A stretch of DNA of 33,944 bases. It comes from an uncultured Prochlorococcus sp. (GTDB lineage Bacteria > Cyanobacteriota > Cyanobacteriia > PCC-6307 > Cyanobiaceae). The notes beneath the pieces were generated by a model. The model saw only the letters and a list, made by a program, of their open reading frames with translations. It searched no databases and was not told where the DNA came from. The stretch is from NCBI GenBank assembly GCA_902634795.1, contig CACPLK010000009.1:1-33944 (forward strand), in the 5' to 3' direction. Below, one piece after another: positions 1 through 9,237 of this stretch (the first letter of the stretch is position 1; every line of letters begins with the position of its first letter). The translations under genes were made by a program, and so were the position numbers.

Positions 1-2
1 GT

Positions 3-1067
3 TATTTCTCTGCTGATTTCCATGATCATCCTGTAATGCAACTTTTTGCTCCTATACTTGAGCTGTATGATAAATCTAAGTTTAAAATATATTTATACTC
101 ATTTGGGCTAAAAGAAGATGAATATACTGAAAAAGCAAAAAAGTCTGGATGCATATTTAGAAACATAACAAAGCTAAATGACATTGAAGCGGTTGAATTG
201 GCAAGAAGCGATAAGTTAGATATTGCAGTAGATCTAATGGGGTATACTAAATATAATAGAATGCCTATATTCTCGTATAGAGTGGCGCCAATACAAATCA
301 ATTACTTAGGTTATCCTGGCTCTGTTGGCTCTGATACTATTGATTATATTATCGCCGATAATATAATTATTCCTAGAGAAAATGAAAAATATTATTCCGA
401 AAAAATAATACGAATGCCAAATTGCCCATTTAATGATAATAAAAAAGAAATTTCTAAAGAGTCTATATTTCGCAAAGATTTTAACCTTCCTGATAATGGC
501 TTTATATTTACTTGCTTTAATAATAATTATAAAATAACAACAAAAGAATTTAATATATGGATGAACTTACTTTTACAAATAGAAGGAAGTGTTCTTTGGT
601 TATACAAATCAAATCAATTGGCAATGAATAATTTATGCAAGGAAGCAAGAAAACGTAAAGTAGATCCCGACAGATTAATATTCACAAATAAATTGCCATT
701 AAATAAACATATAGCTAGGCATTCTCTTGGAGATTTAGCACTCGATACTTTTAACTTTAATGGAGGTTCAACTACTTCTTATGCATTATGGGGTGGTTTA
801 CCAGTCCTGACAAAGATAGGTCAGAGTTTTACGTCCAGATTATCTGCCAGTCGCCTTTCTTTAATAGGGCTTTCCGAATTAATTACTTATAGTGAAAGTG
901 AATACGAAGAAAAAGCTTTGCATATCGCGCAAAACCCTGATGAATTACTAAGATTGAAATCGAAATTAGACAGGTCAAAAGAAACATCACCACTTTTTAA
1001 TTCAGAGTTATTTACAAGAGATTTAGAAACTAAATATATTGAACTAGTAAATAGTCATATTTTTTGA
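3..1067 (+). CDS. SPINDLY/OGT-like O-linked glycosyltransferase C-terminal region (Glyco_transf_41-like), 5' truncated by window edge
   Basis: Frame is open to the window edge (YFSADFHDHPVMQLFAPILELYD...); motifs typical of OGT/SPY C-termini: SADFxxHPV, VDLMGYT, RVAPIQINYLGYPGSVGSDTIDYIIAD, LDTFNFNGGSTTSYALWGGLPVLT. Confidence 0.88.
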   Translation, partial: YFSADFHDHPVMQLFAPILELYDKSKFKIYLYSFGLKEDEYTEKAKKSGCIFRNITKLNDIEAVELARSDKLDIAVDLMGYTKYNRMPIFSYRVAPIQINYLGYPGSVGSDTIDYIIADNIIIPRENEKYYSEKIIRMPNCPFNDNKKEISKESIFRKDFNLPDNGFIFTCFNNNYKITTKEFNIWMNLLLQIEGSVLWLYKSNQLAMNNLCKEARKRKVDPDRLIFTNKLPLNKHIARHSLGDLALDTFNFNGGSTTSYALWGGLPVLTKIGQSFTSRLSASRLSLIGLSELITYSESEYEEKALHIAQNPDELLRLKSKLDRSKETSPLFNSELFTRDLETKYIELVNSHIF

Positions 1068-1087
1068 ATTGATACCAGATTGATTAT

Positions 1088-1192
1088 TTAGCAGCCCTTC
1101 TGCACACCCTGTTCAAGATTCACGAGTAGTTTGGTACCATTTGCGGTTGCTAGATATTGAGCTCTGAAATAAAATCCTTTATGGTCATAATA
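1088..1192 (-). pseudogene. Possible C-terminal coding remnant (35 codons, no start): YYDHKGFYFRAQYLATANGTKLLVNLEQGVQKGC*
   Basis: Open, protein-like reading with visibly higher GC than the surrounding AT-rich intergenic DNA; bounded upstream by an in-frame TAA, no start codon. Confidence 0.3.
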
Positions 1193-1492
1193 TTAATCAT
1201 TTGTTCTTTCTTCAGACTGAAATATTTTTCATTTTCTTTTTAGATTAATCCTTTTTAGCAAAACTATTTATATTTAAAGTTATTAAATAGTTTAATTATA
1301 CTAGATGATCTAATTCATTAGAAAATATATATTATATTATTTCTAACACTTAAATACTCATAAAAATAGAGTAAGATTATTCACAATCTTGGTAATCAAT
1401 TCATTTAAAATAAAGAATAGCTAGAATTTATATTATTTATGAGTTTTGAGAAAATTAAATTCTATTAAAGAAATAATCGCTTAGTTTAAAAG

Positions 1493-2359
1493 CTAAAGTG
1501 GGTATTGATTTTTTCTTGATATTGATGAAGGAGATGGAGGCCCCGAATTAAAATAAACTTTTCTGCTAGGAAATAATATTTTATCTTTGACAATATCAAA
1601 GCTACAAATTCGAGAATATTGATTTATCTCAGGTATCCAAATCTTGTCGTCGAAATATGATAGGTAATATGGTGTACCTAAGAATTCTAAAGATATATCA
1701 GTCGCAGTTCCATTCTTTATTTCTGATAAATTTTTGAATAGAAAAGCTTTTTTTGGTGTACATGTAAGGATTGCTGATTCATTAGAGAAAAAATAAAGAT
1801 CATTGGGTCGAACATATAAGCGATCTAAGTTTATAGTTGATAAAAAAGTTAAGCTATCCCTACACAATTTATATATAACAATTCTATAATTACCAATAAA
1901 GTAAATTAAGTCATCCCAAATAGTTATTGAACGACAATATTGACCTTCAAGCTCTGGAATTAATTGGGAGCTTTTTATAAATACCTCTTCTTGATTATAA
2001 CCTAAAGAAAATATTGTTTGATCTAGAGAAGAAATTATGTAAAAAGTATCGGTCTTAGAGTAATAGATTGATCTGTGAGGGCGTATACCTATTGGAGTGA
2101 TTATTTGTTTCAAGCATAAACCCTTATCATGAATTTCTCTATAGATTCTAATTGCATTTTTCCCTGTGTCTTCCGCAATATATATCTCACCATTAGAAAC
2201 TATTGAATGAGGACCAGAAATTTCCTGATCTAAAACTTTCCATGTATTCATATTATCTGAATACAATATTCTATGATGCCAACAATCAACAATGAAGTAG
2301 TTATCCTTTATTTTGGTTATATATGTAGGGGTGTAGAGTTTGTTTTGATTATAAATCAT
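1493..2359 (-). CDS. Hypothetical protein, beta-propeller/NHL-like repeats
   Basis: 288-aa ORF with recurring hydrophobic/aromatic strand motifs (YFIVDCWHHRILYS, EIYIAEDTGKNAIRIYR, LIYFIGNYRIVIYKL, KIWIPEINQYSRICSFDI). Confidence 0.65.
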   Translation of the reverse strand: MIYNQNKLYTPTYITKIKDNYFIVDCWHHRILYSDNMNTWKVLDQEISGPHSIVSNGEIYIAEDTGKNAIRIYREIHDKGLCLKQIITPIGIRPHRSIYYSKTDTFYIISSLDQTIFSLGYNQEEVFIKSSQLIPELEGQYCRSITIWDDLIYFIGNYRIVIYKLCRDSLTFLSTINLDRLYVRPNDLYFFSNESAILTCTPKKAFLFKNLSEIKNGTATDISLEFLGTPYYLSYFDDKIWIPEINQYSRICSFDIVKDKILFPSRKVYFNSGPPSPSSISRKNQYPL

Positions 2360-2477
2360 TGTTTAATAACAAATAACATTAATTAAATTCAAAATTCACT
2401 TGAAATCATAGATGCATATGAATTAATCATATATCATTAAAGGGACAAAGGAGTAAACCTGTAAACCATTTATTAAT

Positions 2478-3971
2478 ATGGATACTTTTGAGGAGGCTAG
2501 AAAGATAAACGAAATAAGCTCTTTTGGAGACAGCTCAAAGGTATTAGACAAATACGGCTTCAAAGTGCTAGAGACACTAGGATCTGGAAAAGATGGAGTT
2601 ACTTTTAAAGCAATCAAAGATGAGAATCTTTATGTGTGTAAAGTACTTAAACAATACGCCAAGCAGTATTTAGATGTAACTAAAAAAGTAATTTTAGAAT
2701 TAGAGTCAACCAAGTCTAATCTTATTTATCCAAATATAATTAATGATCAAATTTTAATAAGACCTTATTTGCCTCTTAAAGAAGTTAATACTAGTCCTTA
2801 TAAGTATTTGAATTTCTTGGTAGATCTATGCGACTTACAAATTGAGCTAATTAAAATCAACCTTATTTATTGGGATCATGGGTTCGATAGACATATTAAC
2901 TATATGTATAACAATGAAGAACTTGTATTAGTTGATTTTGGAGGAAATGGATTTCTGTTTACTAATACACTGGAAGTTCCAAATATAAAAGAAAGGAGAC
3001 AGAATCTTCTCTTTTTTAATAATCTCTTTGCGCAATGTCAGTTACTTTTACATCTCAACTATGTAGCTTTAGGTAAACGTTTTAAAGAACCATTGCCCTC
3101 AATAAGCCAAGTCTGTAATAGCAATGATCTTAAGAAGATAACTGAATTTGCAGCCAAATTACTCAATGGCTCTTATCTTAGTGGGATTCAAAGTCATATT
3201 CTAAATTCCGATCTTAAGACACAAGAAGGTTGGAATCATATTAAGGATTGGTGCATTAGCAGACTTCAAAAGAACAATGACTTTTTGCATGAGCCCGCTG
3301 ATGTTCAAATTGTAAAAAAGGAAAACGATCAAATCACAGTGAATGGATACCAGTCATATAAAATCATAAATAATATCGTATTGCCTATAGATAAAGGAGG
3401 ATCTGGATTATGGAGCTCTAAAAAAAAATATGATATTGTTAAAACAGCACTGAATCAATGTTGCAATAAATTTAGAATATCATCCGTTCTTGATTTAGGC
3501 TGCAATTTAGGGATGCATTCTTTTACTTCAACTTTGGAATTTAGAGTCCCTGAAGTTATAGGAATTGATTATAATAATGACTATATAGATATCTGCAGGA
3601 AAATCACAAAATCATTAGAGGTGAAATCTAAAATTACATTTGTTTGCAAAAGGTTTGAGCAAGTAGAGGAAATAGCTGATGTTGTTATTTTGATGGGACT
3701 TATTCATCATATTTATCATAGAACTGAAAGCTTTGGAGACCTTAATGATATTGTAAAAAAGATTCGCCGATTAACTCGTAAATGTGCGATTATAGAATTT
3801 CCTGATGAAACTGATCAGAAAGCGATTAAATGGACAAATATGATTGGAAGGGTTAAAAAGGATGCTTATACAAAAAGCCTATTTAATAAAGCACTCAATA
3901 CTTATTTTTCACAGGTTGATATCATAGGGGAAATTAATGGCAGCAGAACAACTTTTATTTGTTATACATGA
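2478..3971 (+). CDS. Bifunctional protein: N-terminal protein-kinase-fold domain and C-terminal SAM-dependent methyltransferase
   Basis: Kinase-like GSGKDGVTFKA (G-loop), VCKVL (Lys), YWDHGFDRHINYM (catalytic loop-like), LVDFGGNG (DFG); then VLDLGCNLGMHS / VIGIDYNNDYI / FEQVEEIADVVILMGLIHHI class I methyltransferase motifs. Confidence 0.75.
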   Translation: MDTFEEARKINEISSFGDSSKVLDKYGFKVLETLGSGKDGVTFKAIKDENLYVCKVLKQYAKQYLDVTKKVILELESTKSNLIYPNIINDQILIRPYLPLKEVNTSPYKYLNFLVDLCDLQIELIKINLIYWDHGFDRHINYMYNNEELVLVDFGGNGFLFTNTLEVPNIKERRQNLLFFNNLFAQCQLLLHLNYVALGKRFKEPLPSISQVCNSNDLKKITEFAAKLLNGSYLSGIQSHILNSDLKTQEGWNHIKDWCISRLQKNNDFLHEPADVQIVKKENDQITVNGYQSYKIINNIVLPIDKGGSGLWSSKKKYDIVKTALNQCCNKFRISSVLDLGCNLGMHSFTSTLEFRVPEVIGIDYNNDYIDICRKITKSLEVKSKITFVCKRFEQVEEIADVVILMGLIHHIYHRTESFGDLNDIVKKIRRLTRKCAIIEFPDETDQKAIKWTNMIGRVKKDAYTKSLFNKALNTYFSQVDIIGEINGSRTTFICYT

Positions 3972-4215
3972 AATAAATTTTAAATATTTTGCTTAAATAA
4001 TCATGAGCAATAATATAGAGTTTTTAGAAATAATTAAAAAACATATTGTAATTAATAGTTAATTAACACTTCTCCTAATTTAGCTCAGATAGTATAGAAG
4101 TATGACAATTAACGATTTAAAAATTATTATTATATATCTTTTAAAAAAGTACTTCATTTATATCATCTTATGTAGATCAGATTATATTCAAGATAATATT
4201 TATAAAGTCCAAAAT

Positions 4216-5062
4216 TTATCTTTCACTCGATTCCTTCTTTACGATATAATCTTTTGCAAATGATGTCCCCAATTTTTTCCTCTCAGGTCCTTTTAAATGA
4301 TCAAAGTACTGACCTAACCCAGTATTAATAAATGGGTGATCAGTATGAGAAAACTCTCCTGAAATGTTTTTGAAGCGAATACCTTTTTGCTCATACTCCT
4401 GCCTAACATAATCCCATAACCATGAGTCAGTCCATTGTTTTTGTGTGAAAAATTCTCCGGTTAGGTAGAGATCTTCCATTCTTTTTAAGAATGGATCTAT
4501 TTGGGGATGTTCCGAATTAAAACCTAGAAATCCTGTCTCAGAATAAGGAGATGGGGGAGGGAAATTATCTCGTCCTAAGTAGCTCATGAGTTGATTGGTC
4601 TCAGGCATAAAAGGATAAATATCCTGCGATGAAAAGTTTTTCAGACACCTAACATCTGCATCTATCCATGCAAAAGGTAGTAAACTTTTATCTTTCTTTT
4701 TCGATAAAATCAATGAAAAAATTTTGAAGGAAAAGCGAATAGCATCGAACCGAAAGTCATGGAAAAGCTTGGTCTCAATTTTTCCATTGGGCAGTTTCTG
4801 TTGCAATAGCTTATAGCCGTTTGCTTCATATAGTTTGCCAAAAAAAACTTTTAAATCTTGGATGGTTAGAATCCTTTATTTCTAAACAGTTTAGGCCTGG
4901 AAGGAGAGCCAAACCATTAGGAATACCATCCTCGAAAACAATATTTAAAAAAATTTCATTACCTTTATTTTGCAAGAATTCTCTTATAAATCGTTCCCCA
5001 TAATCTTCATATAATCTTTGGTTCATTGAGCTTACAAAAATAAATTCTCTCATTTCGAACAA
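4216..5062 (-). pseudogene. Glycosyltransferase-like gene with DXD motif, frame-disrupted at an 8-nt homopolymer (ORF track shows two pieces 4826-5062 and 4216-4806)
   Basis: First ORF ends ...HPRFKSFFWQTI*; removing one T from the T8 run (+ strand A8 at 4840-4847) gives ...HPRFKSFFGKLYEANGYKLLQQKLPNGKIETKLF..., continuous with the second ORF; WIDADVR motif. Confidence 0.7.
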
Positions 5063-5373
5063 GGCTATAAAACAGGATTTTCAAGAATCTTAGACATAAA
5101 TCATCATATAACATGTCAACATCAATTATGATATCTTTTAAGTCCCTAAAGTTAAAATATTTCACTTACTTTCCTAAGATTGTAGACCTATAGTGTGTTT
5201 ATCTTTAGCTTTATAAAAATATTCATTTACTAAACAAAATAGAACAACAAGATAAATCAAGAACTAGGTTTTGCTATTAATTGTGATAAATAGCTATTAA
5301 CATAAGCTCATAAAAATTAGTGAAAAACAAAATCTTCTTTAAAAAATTCTTTTTTGAGCAAAATATCCTTTTC

Positions 5374-6072
5374 TTAATCCCAAAGTTCAATTGAATCATC
5401 TCTAGCCTTAAACCATTCACTATCAAAAATACCTAGCTGCTCGCGTTGTTCCTTAAACCATGGCCCGCCTAGTGTCCAATGACAAATATCAATAGAAGAA
5501 TTGGGCGTATTCTTATCTAGAATAAGGTGATTCCAGCTGCTAGGTATCTGACCAATTTTTTTTTCATCATCTAGCCACTTAAAACGATGTAAGTCTAATC
5601 CCGAAGCAGAATTTACATATTCAATCGAAAGTTGTGTGCAGGCAGCACAATTGAAGAGTATTAATGAGCTCCAATTTTTTTTAGGGTAGGCAGTCTGCAC
5701 TTCTCCTTGAAATTTAAACTTTTCGGATGGACGGTGTTCATGTTTCACACACATGACCGAATATTTATCATCTTTGAGATCCCACAAATTTTTAATGTCA
5801 CTTTTACATAGCATGTCGCAATCCATGAAAATAGCCCATCCATTAAAATCCATTAAAAAAGGGACTAAGAATCGAGTGAATGAAAAATCTGTAGATTGCT
5901 TAGGGTCTCTATTTCTAAAGTAATACTTTTTTTTAATTAGTTGAGCGTTTACTAATGGTGTTATTGAAAGTGGCGCGGAACTTTTCTGATAAAGACTATC
6001 TATTAAAACATTAGTTGCAGCTCTTTCTCTATAGTCATAGCCAATAAATATAGGAATAAGAGAAACTGACAT
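5374..6072 (-). CDS. Glycosyltransferase (GT8-like / nucleotide-diphospho-sugar transferase fold)
   Basis: IPIFIGYDYRE start, FTRFLVPFLMDFNGWAIFMDCDMLCKSDI (DxD in a hydrophobic context), C-terminal CHWTLGGPWF. Confidence 0.7.
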   Translation of the reverse strand: MSVSLIPIFIGYDYRERAATNVLIDSLYQKSSAPLSITPLVNAQLIKKKYYFRNRDPKQSTDFSFTRFLVPFLMDFNGWAIFMDCDMLCKSDIKNLWDLKDDKYSVMCVKHEHRPSEKFKFQGEVQTAYPKKNWSSLILFNCAACTQLSIEYVNSASGLDLHRFKWLDDEKKIGQIPSSWNHLILDKNTPNSSIDICHWTLGGPWFKEQREQLGIFDSEWFKARDDSIELWD

Positions 6073-6368
6073 TTATAAATAGTAACATACAATTTATAAA
6101 TATTTAATCAGCCATCCACCAAAACATAGCAATCGTTTCATTATCTTCAGGTATCAAAGATTACAGAGGTTATTTAGATATTCTGATAAGTTAAATATGG
6201 CTGGTGATTTGCGTGAACAGATTACCAGCTTGTAGCCTTACTAATTAAAATAGCTAAAAGTGGATAGGTGATTTGGACGACACATAAAGACAACTTAAAA
6301 AGTTCCTCATTACAAATTAGTTAATTTTTATTTTTGTAAGCACCCACATTAAGAAAGAGTAAATTTAT

Positions 6369-6500
6369 CTATAATTTCTTTTCTATTTGATGGTATCGAT
6401 TATAAATCTCATCAATAAAATTAGTCAACGCAGCTTCTGAAAAATGCTCTCGAATCTTCCAATTAATTTCAAAATGCGGTTTAGTTTTTTTTGAGTTCAT
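6369..6500 (-). CDS. Small hypothetical protein (43 aa): MNSKKTKPHFEINWKIREHFSEAALTNFIDEIYNRYHQIEKKL
   Basis: Hand-translated; ATG-initiated, protein-like composition, in an otherwise empty roughly 1-kb spacer; below the ORF-track length cutoff. Confidence 0.45.
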   Translation of the reverse strand: MNSKKTKPHFEINWKIREHFSEAALTNFIDEIYNRYHQIEKKL

Positions 6501-7049
6501 TGGTTCATTCATTAAGAGAATTAAATTTTCAATTAAATAAAAATTTAATGGCTTTTTAAAGAGTTGTCTAAAAAAAATTATTCATAACAAAAATTCATTA
6601 AAATTTTCTTAACGAAATTATTAAAAAAGAGGATAAATTATTCGTTTTTTAACGTAAAAAGTTCTTTTTATAGAGATAGTTGTACATATTGATACTTTTC
6701 CACATTTTTCTGTTTTCCTCATATTTCAATAAGTTTTGTCCGAGAATTTTAACAAGAACTTTTTGTTGTAACAAGAGATACAAAATCCTTGAGACTTACT
6801 GCAGTAAAAGAGATTTAAAGAATAATCTTTTTTTGTAATTAATCCACTTATTCAATTGACATGAGCCCTGTTGAGATTTTTGCAAAATCATGTGGTTTTG
6901 TGGAAAAGTGGAAAAACCCATATTAAATTCATCAAAATCCTATTCGTTTTTTATTTATCTTCAGCAAAAGATACTGGGCCTAAATATTGTTTTTCTTTAA
7001 ATTAAAAGAAAAATAAATTAACCCGAGGAACTATTTACTACTAGTCGAT

Positions 7050-7196
7050 CTAGTACTTATAGTTCTCGCGCTCTTTTTCTTCTTCTACCTCTTTAGTTAA
7101 CAATTCTAATTCCTTTTCTAGAGAATCAATTGTTTTAAAACCTAGAACTTCAATAGTTTCATTTCCTAGCGATTTTTCAAAAAATACGTTTTTCAT
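7050..7196 (-). CDS. Small hypothetical protein (MKNVFFEKSLGNETIEVLGFKTIDSLEKELELLTKEVEEEKERENYKY)
   Basis: ORF track 7050-7241; the internal Met at residue 16 gives a more plausible start; acidic coiled C-terminus. Confidence 0.45.
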   Translation of the reverse strand: MKNVFFEKSLGNETIEVLGFKTIDSLEKELELLTKEVEEEKERENYKY

Positions 7197-7299
7197 GGCC
7201 AAAATTTTTAAACAAAATAAATAATTAGCAACTAATTTCAATTGTTTATGTTGAAAGAAAGTTTTGAAATAAGCTGACTAGCTAATAAATTAATTTATT

Positions 7300-7566
7300 T
7301 TGCTGACTTTGAAACCACCAAGAGTTGTATGGAGTCATAGTGATTGCATGCATAATCCTTTCTCAATATATTGGAATCAAAATTGGACCTTTCAAATAGT
7401 ACATATGGAAGGTGGAGTTTACATAGAAGCAAAAGGCCTAGGGGTTCTGATAAGAAAGCCTTTTTCAGCCACTGAAAGCCCATTTACTGCAGCAGACAAC
7501 TTGGTTTATAGCGAGGATAAAAATAGAAAATCTTTATTCAACACGTGGAAATCAAAAAAATATTAA
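7300..7566 (+). CDS. Hypothetical protein (88 aa)
   Basis: TTG-start ORF with balanced composition (WSHSDCMHNPFSIYWNQNWTFQIVHMEGGVYIEAKGLGVLI); opposite-strand ORF at 7295-7483 looks less protein-like. Confidence 0.5.
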   Translation: MLTLKPPRVVWSHSDCMHNPFSIYWNQNWTFQIVHMEGGVYIEAKGLGVLIRKPFSATESPFTAADNLVYSEDKNRKSLFNTWKSKKY

Positions 7567-7593
7567 TAGTTTTAATTAGTTATGAAAATAGAG

Positions 7594-8202
7594 TTACGTT
7601 TTCCTCCACACAGCTGCTAGCTTTCCCTGAACATGTACTTGTTCAGCATCAATTTCTATCGGTTCATATGAAGTATTGGCGGCCTCTAAACGAACTAAGC
7701 CTCCATCACGAAAAAAATGCTTCAAAGTAGTTCCCAGCCCTGGAACCATCGCACTTACAATAGTCCCATTTCTCAAAAAAGATGGGTCATTAACAGGTTC
7801 CATTAACACCATATCTCCGTCTGCAATAAAAGAATCAATCATGGAATCTCCATTTACCGTCAAAGCAAAAAGTCCCTTTAATTGAAGAACTGAATTCAAG
7901 TCTAGAGATTCCTTTACATCGTCAAAAGTTTCAACTAAACCTCCTGCAGCTATTGTTCCCAATATAGGAACCCCAGAAATACTTTCCTCTATTAATTGTA
8001 GTGTTCTTGCCTGACCTTCTTGCCATTTTATCCATCCTTTTTGCTGCAAATGTCTCAGACGGCTTTGGATTGGTGCTGGAGATCTAAGCCCCATAGCTTG
8101 CATCATTTGCCTAATTGAAGGGCTGTGATGATGATCTCCGATAAAATCGACAAGCCAGTCATATAGCTCTTGCTGGGCAGTAGTTAGGGCTTCTTCAGGC
8201 AT
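7594..8202 (-). CDS. lexA: SOS regulator LexA (S24 peptidase family)
   Basis: N-terminal wHTH (LTTAQQELYDWLVDFIGDHHHSPSIRQMMQAMGL), Ala-Gly cleavage site GTIAAGGLVE, Ser VNGDSMIDSFIADGD, Lys in TTLKHF. Confidence 0.95.
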   Translation of the reverse strand: MPEEALTTAQQELYDWLVDFIGDHHHSPSIRQMMQAMGLRSPAPIQSRLRHLQQKGWIKWQEGQARTLQLIEESISGVPILGTIAAGGLVETFDDVKESLDLNSVLQLKGLFALTVNGDSMIDSFIADGDMVLMEPVNDPSFLRNGTIVSAMVPGLGTTLKHFFRDGGLVRLEAANTSYEPIEIDAEQVHVQGKLAAVWRKT

Positions 8203-8211
8203 TCGAATAAA

Positions 8212-8247
8212 TTAGGTACATATGTCCTGCAATACATATGTACCTAA
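8212..8247. repeat. Perfect 14-bp inverted repeat (TTAGGTACATATGT - cctgcaat - ACATATGTACCTAA), in lexA leader / argF-lexA spacer
   Basis: Arms 8212-8225 and 8234-8247 are exact reverse complements; 8-nt spacer. Confidence 0.9.
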
Positions 8248-8267
8248 AATATCCCAACATCGCAACC

Positions 8268-9224
8268 CTAAAGTCCTCCAAGCTGGACGGCGAGCAAGGC
8301 TTGCTGGACATGGAGTCTATTCTCAGCTTGATCAAAGACATTACTCCTTTGGCTCTCTAAAGCCTCTTCTGTGATTTCTTCTCCTCTATGTGCAGGCAAA
8401 CAATGCAAAATAATTACTTCGTCATCTGCAAGCCCTATTAATTTTTGATCAACTTTGTACTTTTCAAAAATTTCTTTCCTCCTTAATTGTTCTTCCTCTT
8501 GCCCCATAGAAGCCCATACATCTGTATAAATTACTTGAGCTTCCTTGACGGCTTTAGAAGGGTCATGACAAATAGATACTTTCGAACCAAATTCCGAGAG
8601 TGATCTAGCTTTCTCTAGAATTTGAGAGTCTGCTTCAAAACCTCTTGGAGAACAAATTTTTACATTAACTCCCAACATTGCGCCGCATATCATCAATGAA
8701 TTTGCAACGTTATTTCCATCTCCAATATAAGAAAGATTTATTCCTTTAAGCCTCCCAAATTTCTCCTGAATTGTTAAATAATCTGCTAGTGCCTGACAAG
8801 GATGTTCCAGATCAGTCAAAGCATTAATGACAGGGATATTAGACCACTCTGCATATTCTTCTAGTTCTTGCTGAGAAAAAGTCCTAATTGCGAGGGCGTC
8901 ACAATAACGACCTAAAACCCTTGCTGTGTCTTTAATAGATTCACCTCTACCAAGTTGAGTGATCTGAGGATTCAAATCAACTGTCTGCCCACCAAGTCTT
9001 GCCATTGCAACTTGAAAACTCACTCTTGTCCTAGTAGAAGCTTTTTTAAATATCAATCCAAGGACTCTATTTCCAAGGTCTATTCTTCTATTACCTGATT
9101 TTAGCTGTTTAGCTAATTCAAATAAAGATAAAACCTGATCAGTATTTAAATCAGATGAGGATAAAAAGCTGTTTTTTCTAAAAGAAGATAATTTAGAAGC
9201 TAAGCTTGAAGATGCTGAAGCCAT
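8268..9224 (-). CDS. argF: Ornithine carbamoyltransferase
   Basis: FKKASTRTRVSFQVAMARLGG (STRTR), HPCQALADYLT, ILHCLPAHRGEEI. Confidence 0.97.
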   Translation of the reverse strand: MASASSSLASKLSSFRKNSFLSSSDLNTDQVLSLFELAKQLKSGNRRIDLGNRVLGLIFKKASTRTRVSFQVAMARLGGQTVDLNPQITQLGRGESIKDTARVLGRYCDALAIRTFSQQELEEYAEWSNIPVINALTDLEHPCQALADYLTIQEKFGRLKGINLSYIGDGNNVANSLMICGAMLGVNVKICSPRGFEADSQILEKARSLSEFGSKVSICHDPSKAVKEAQVIYTDVWASMGQEEEQLRRKEIFEKYKVDQKLIGLADDEVIILHCLPAHRGEEITEEALESQRSNVFDQAENRLHVQQALLAVQLGGL

Positions 9225-9237
9225 AAATAAGCCTCAA

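Noticed and set aside
2423-2617. 64-aa minus-strand ORF
   Set aside because: Antisense to the start of the kinase/methyltransferase gene, which has clear domain motifs.
4821-5003. 60-aa plus-strand ORF
   Set aside because: Antisense to the frameshifted glycosyltransferase-like gene; composition not protein-like.
7051-7065. AGTACTTATAGTTCT as a LexA box
   Set aside because: Spacing is one base too long for RGTACNNNDGTWCB and it lies in the 3' end of a small ORF.
7284-7299. 16-bp palindrome AATAAATTAATTTATT
   Set aside because: Pure A/T sequence in an AT-rich spacer, easily expected by chance.
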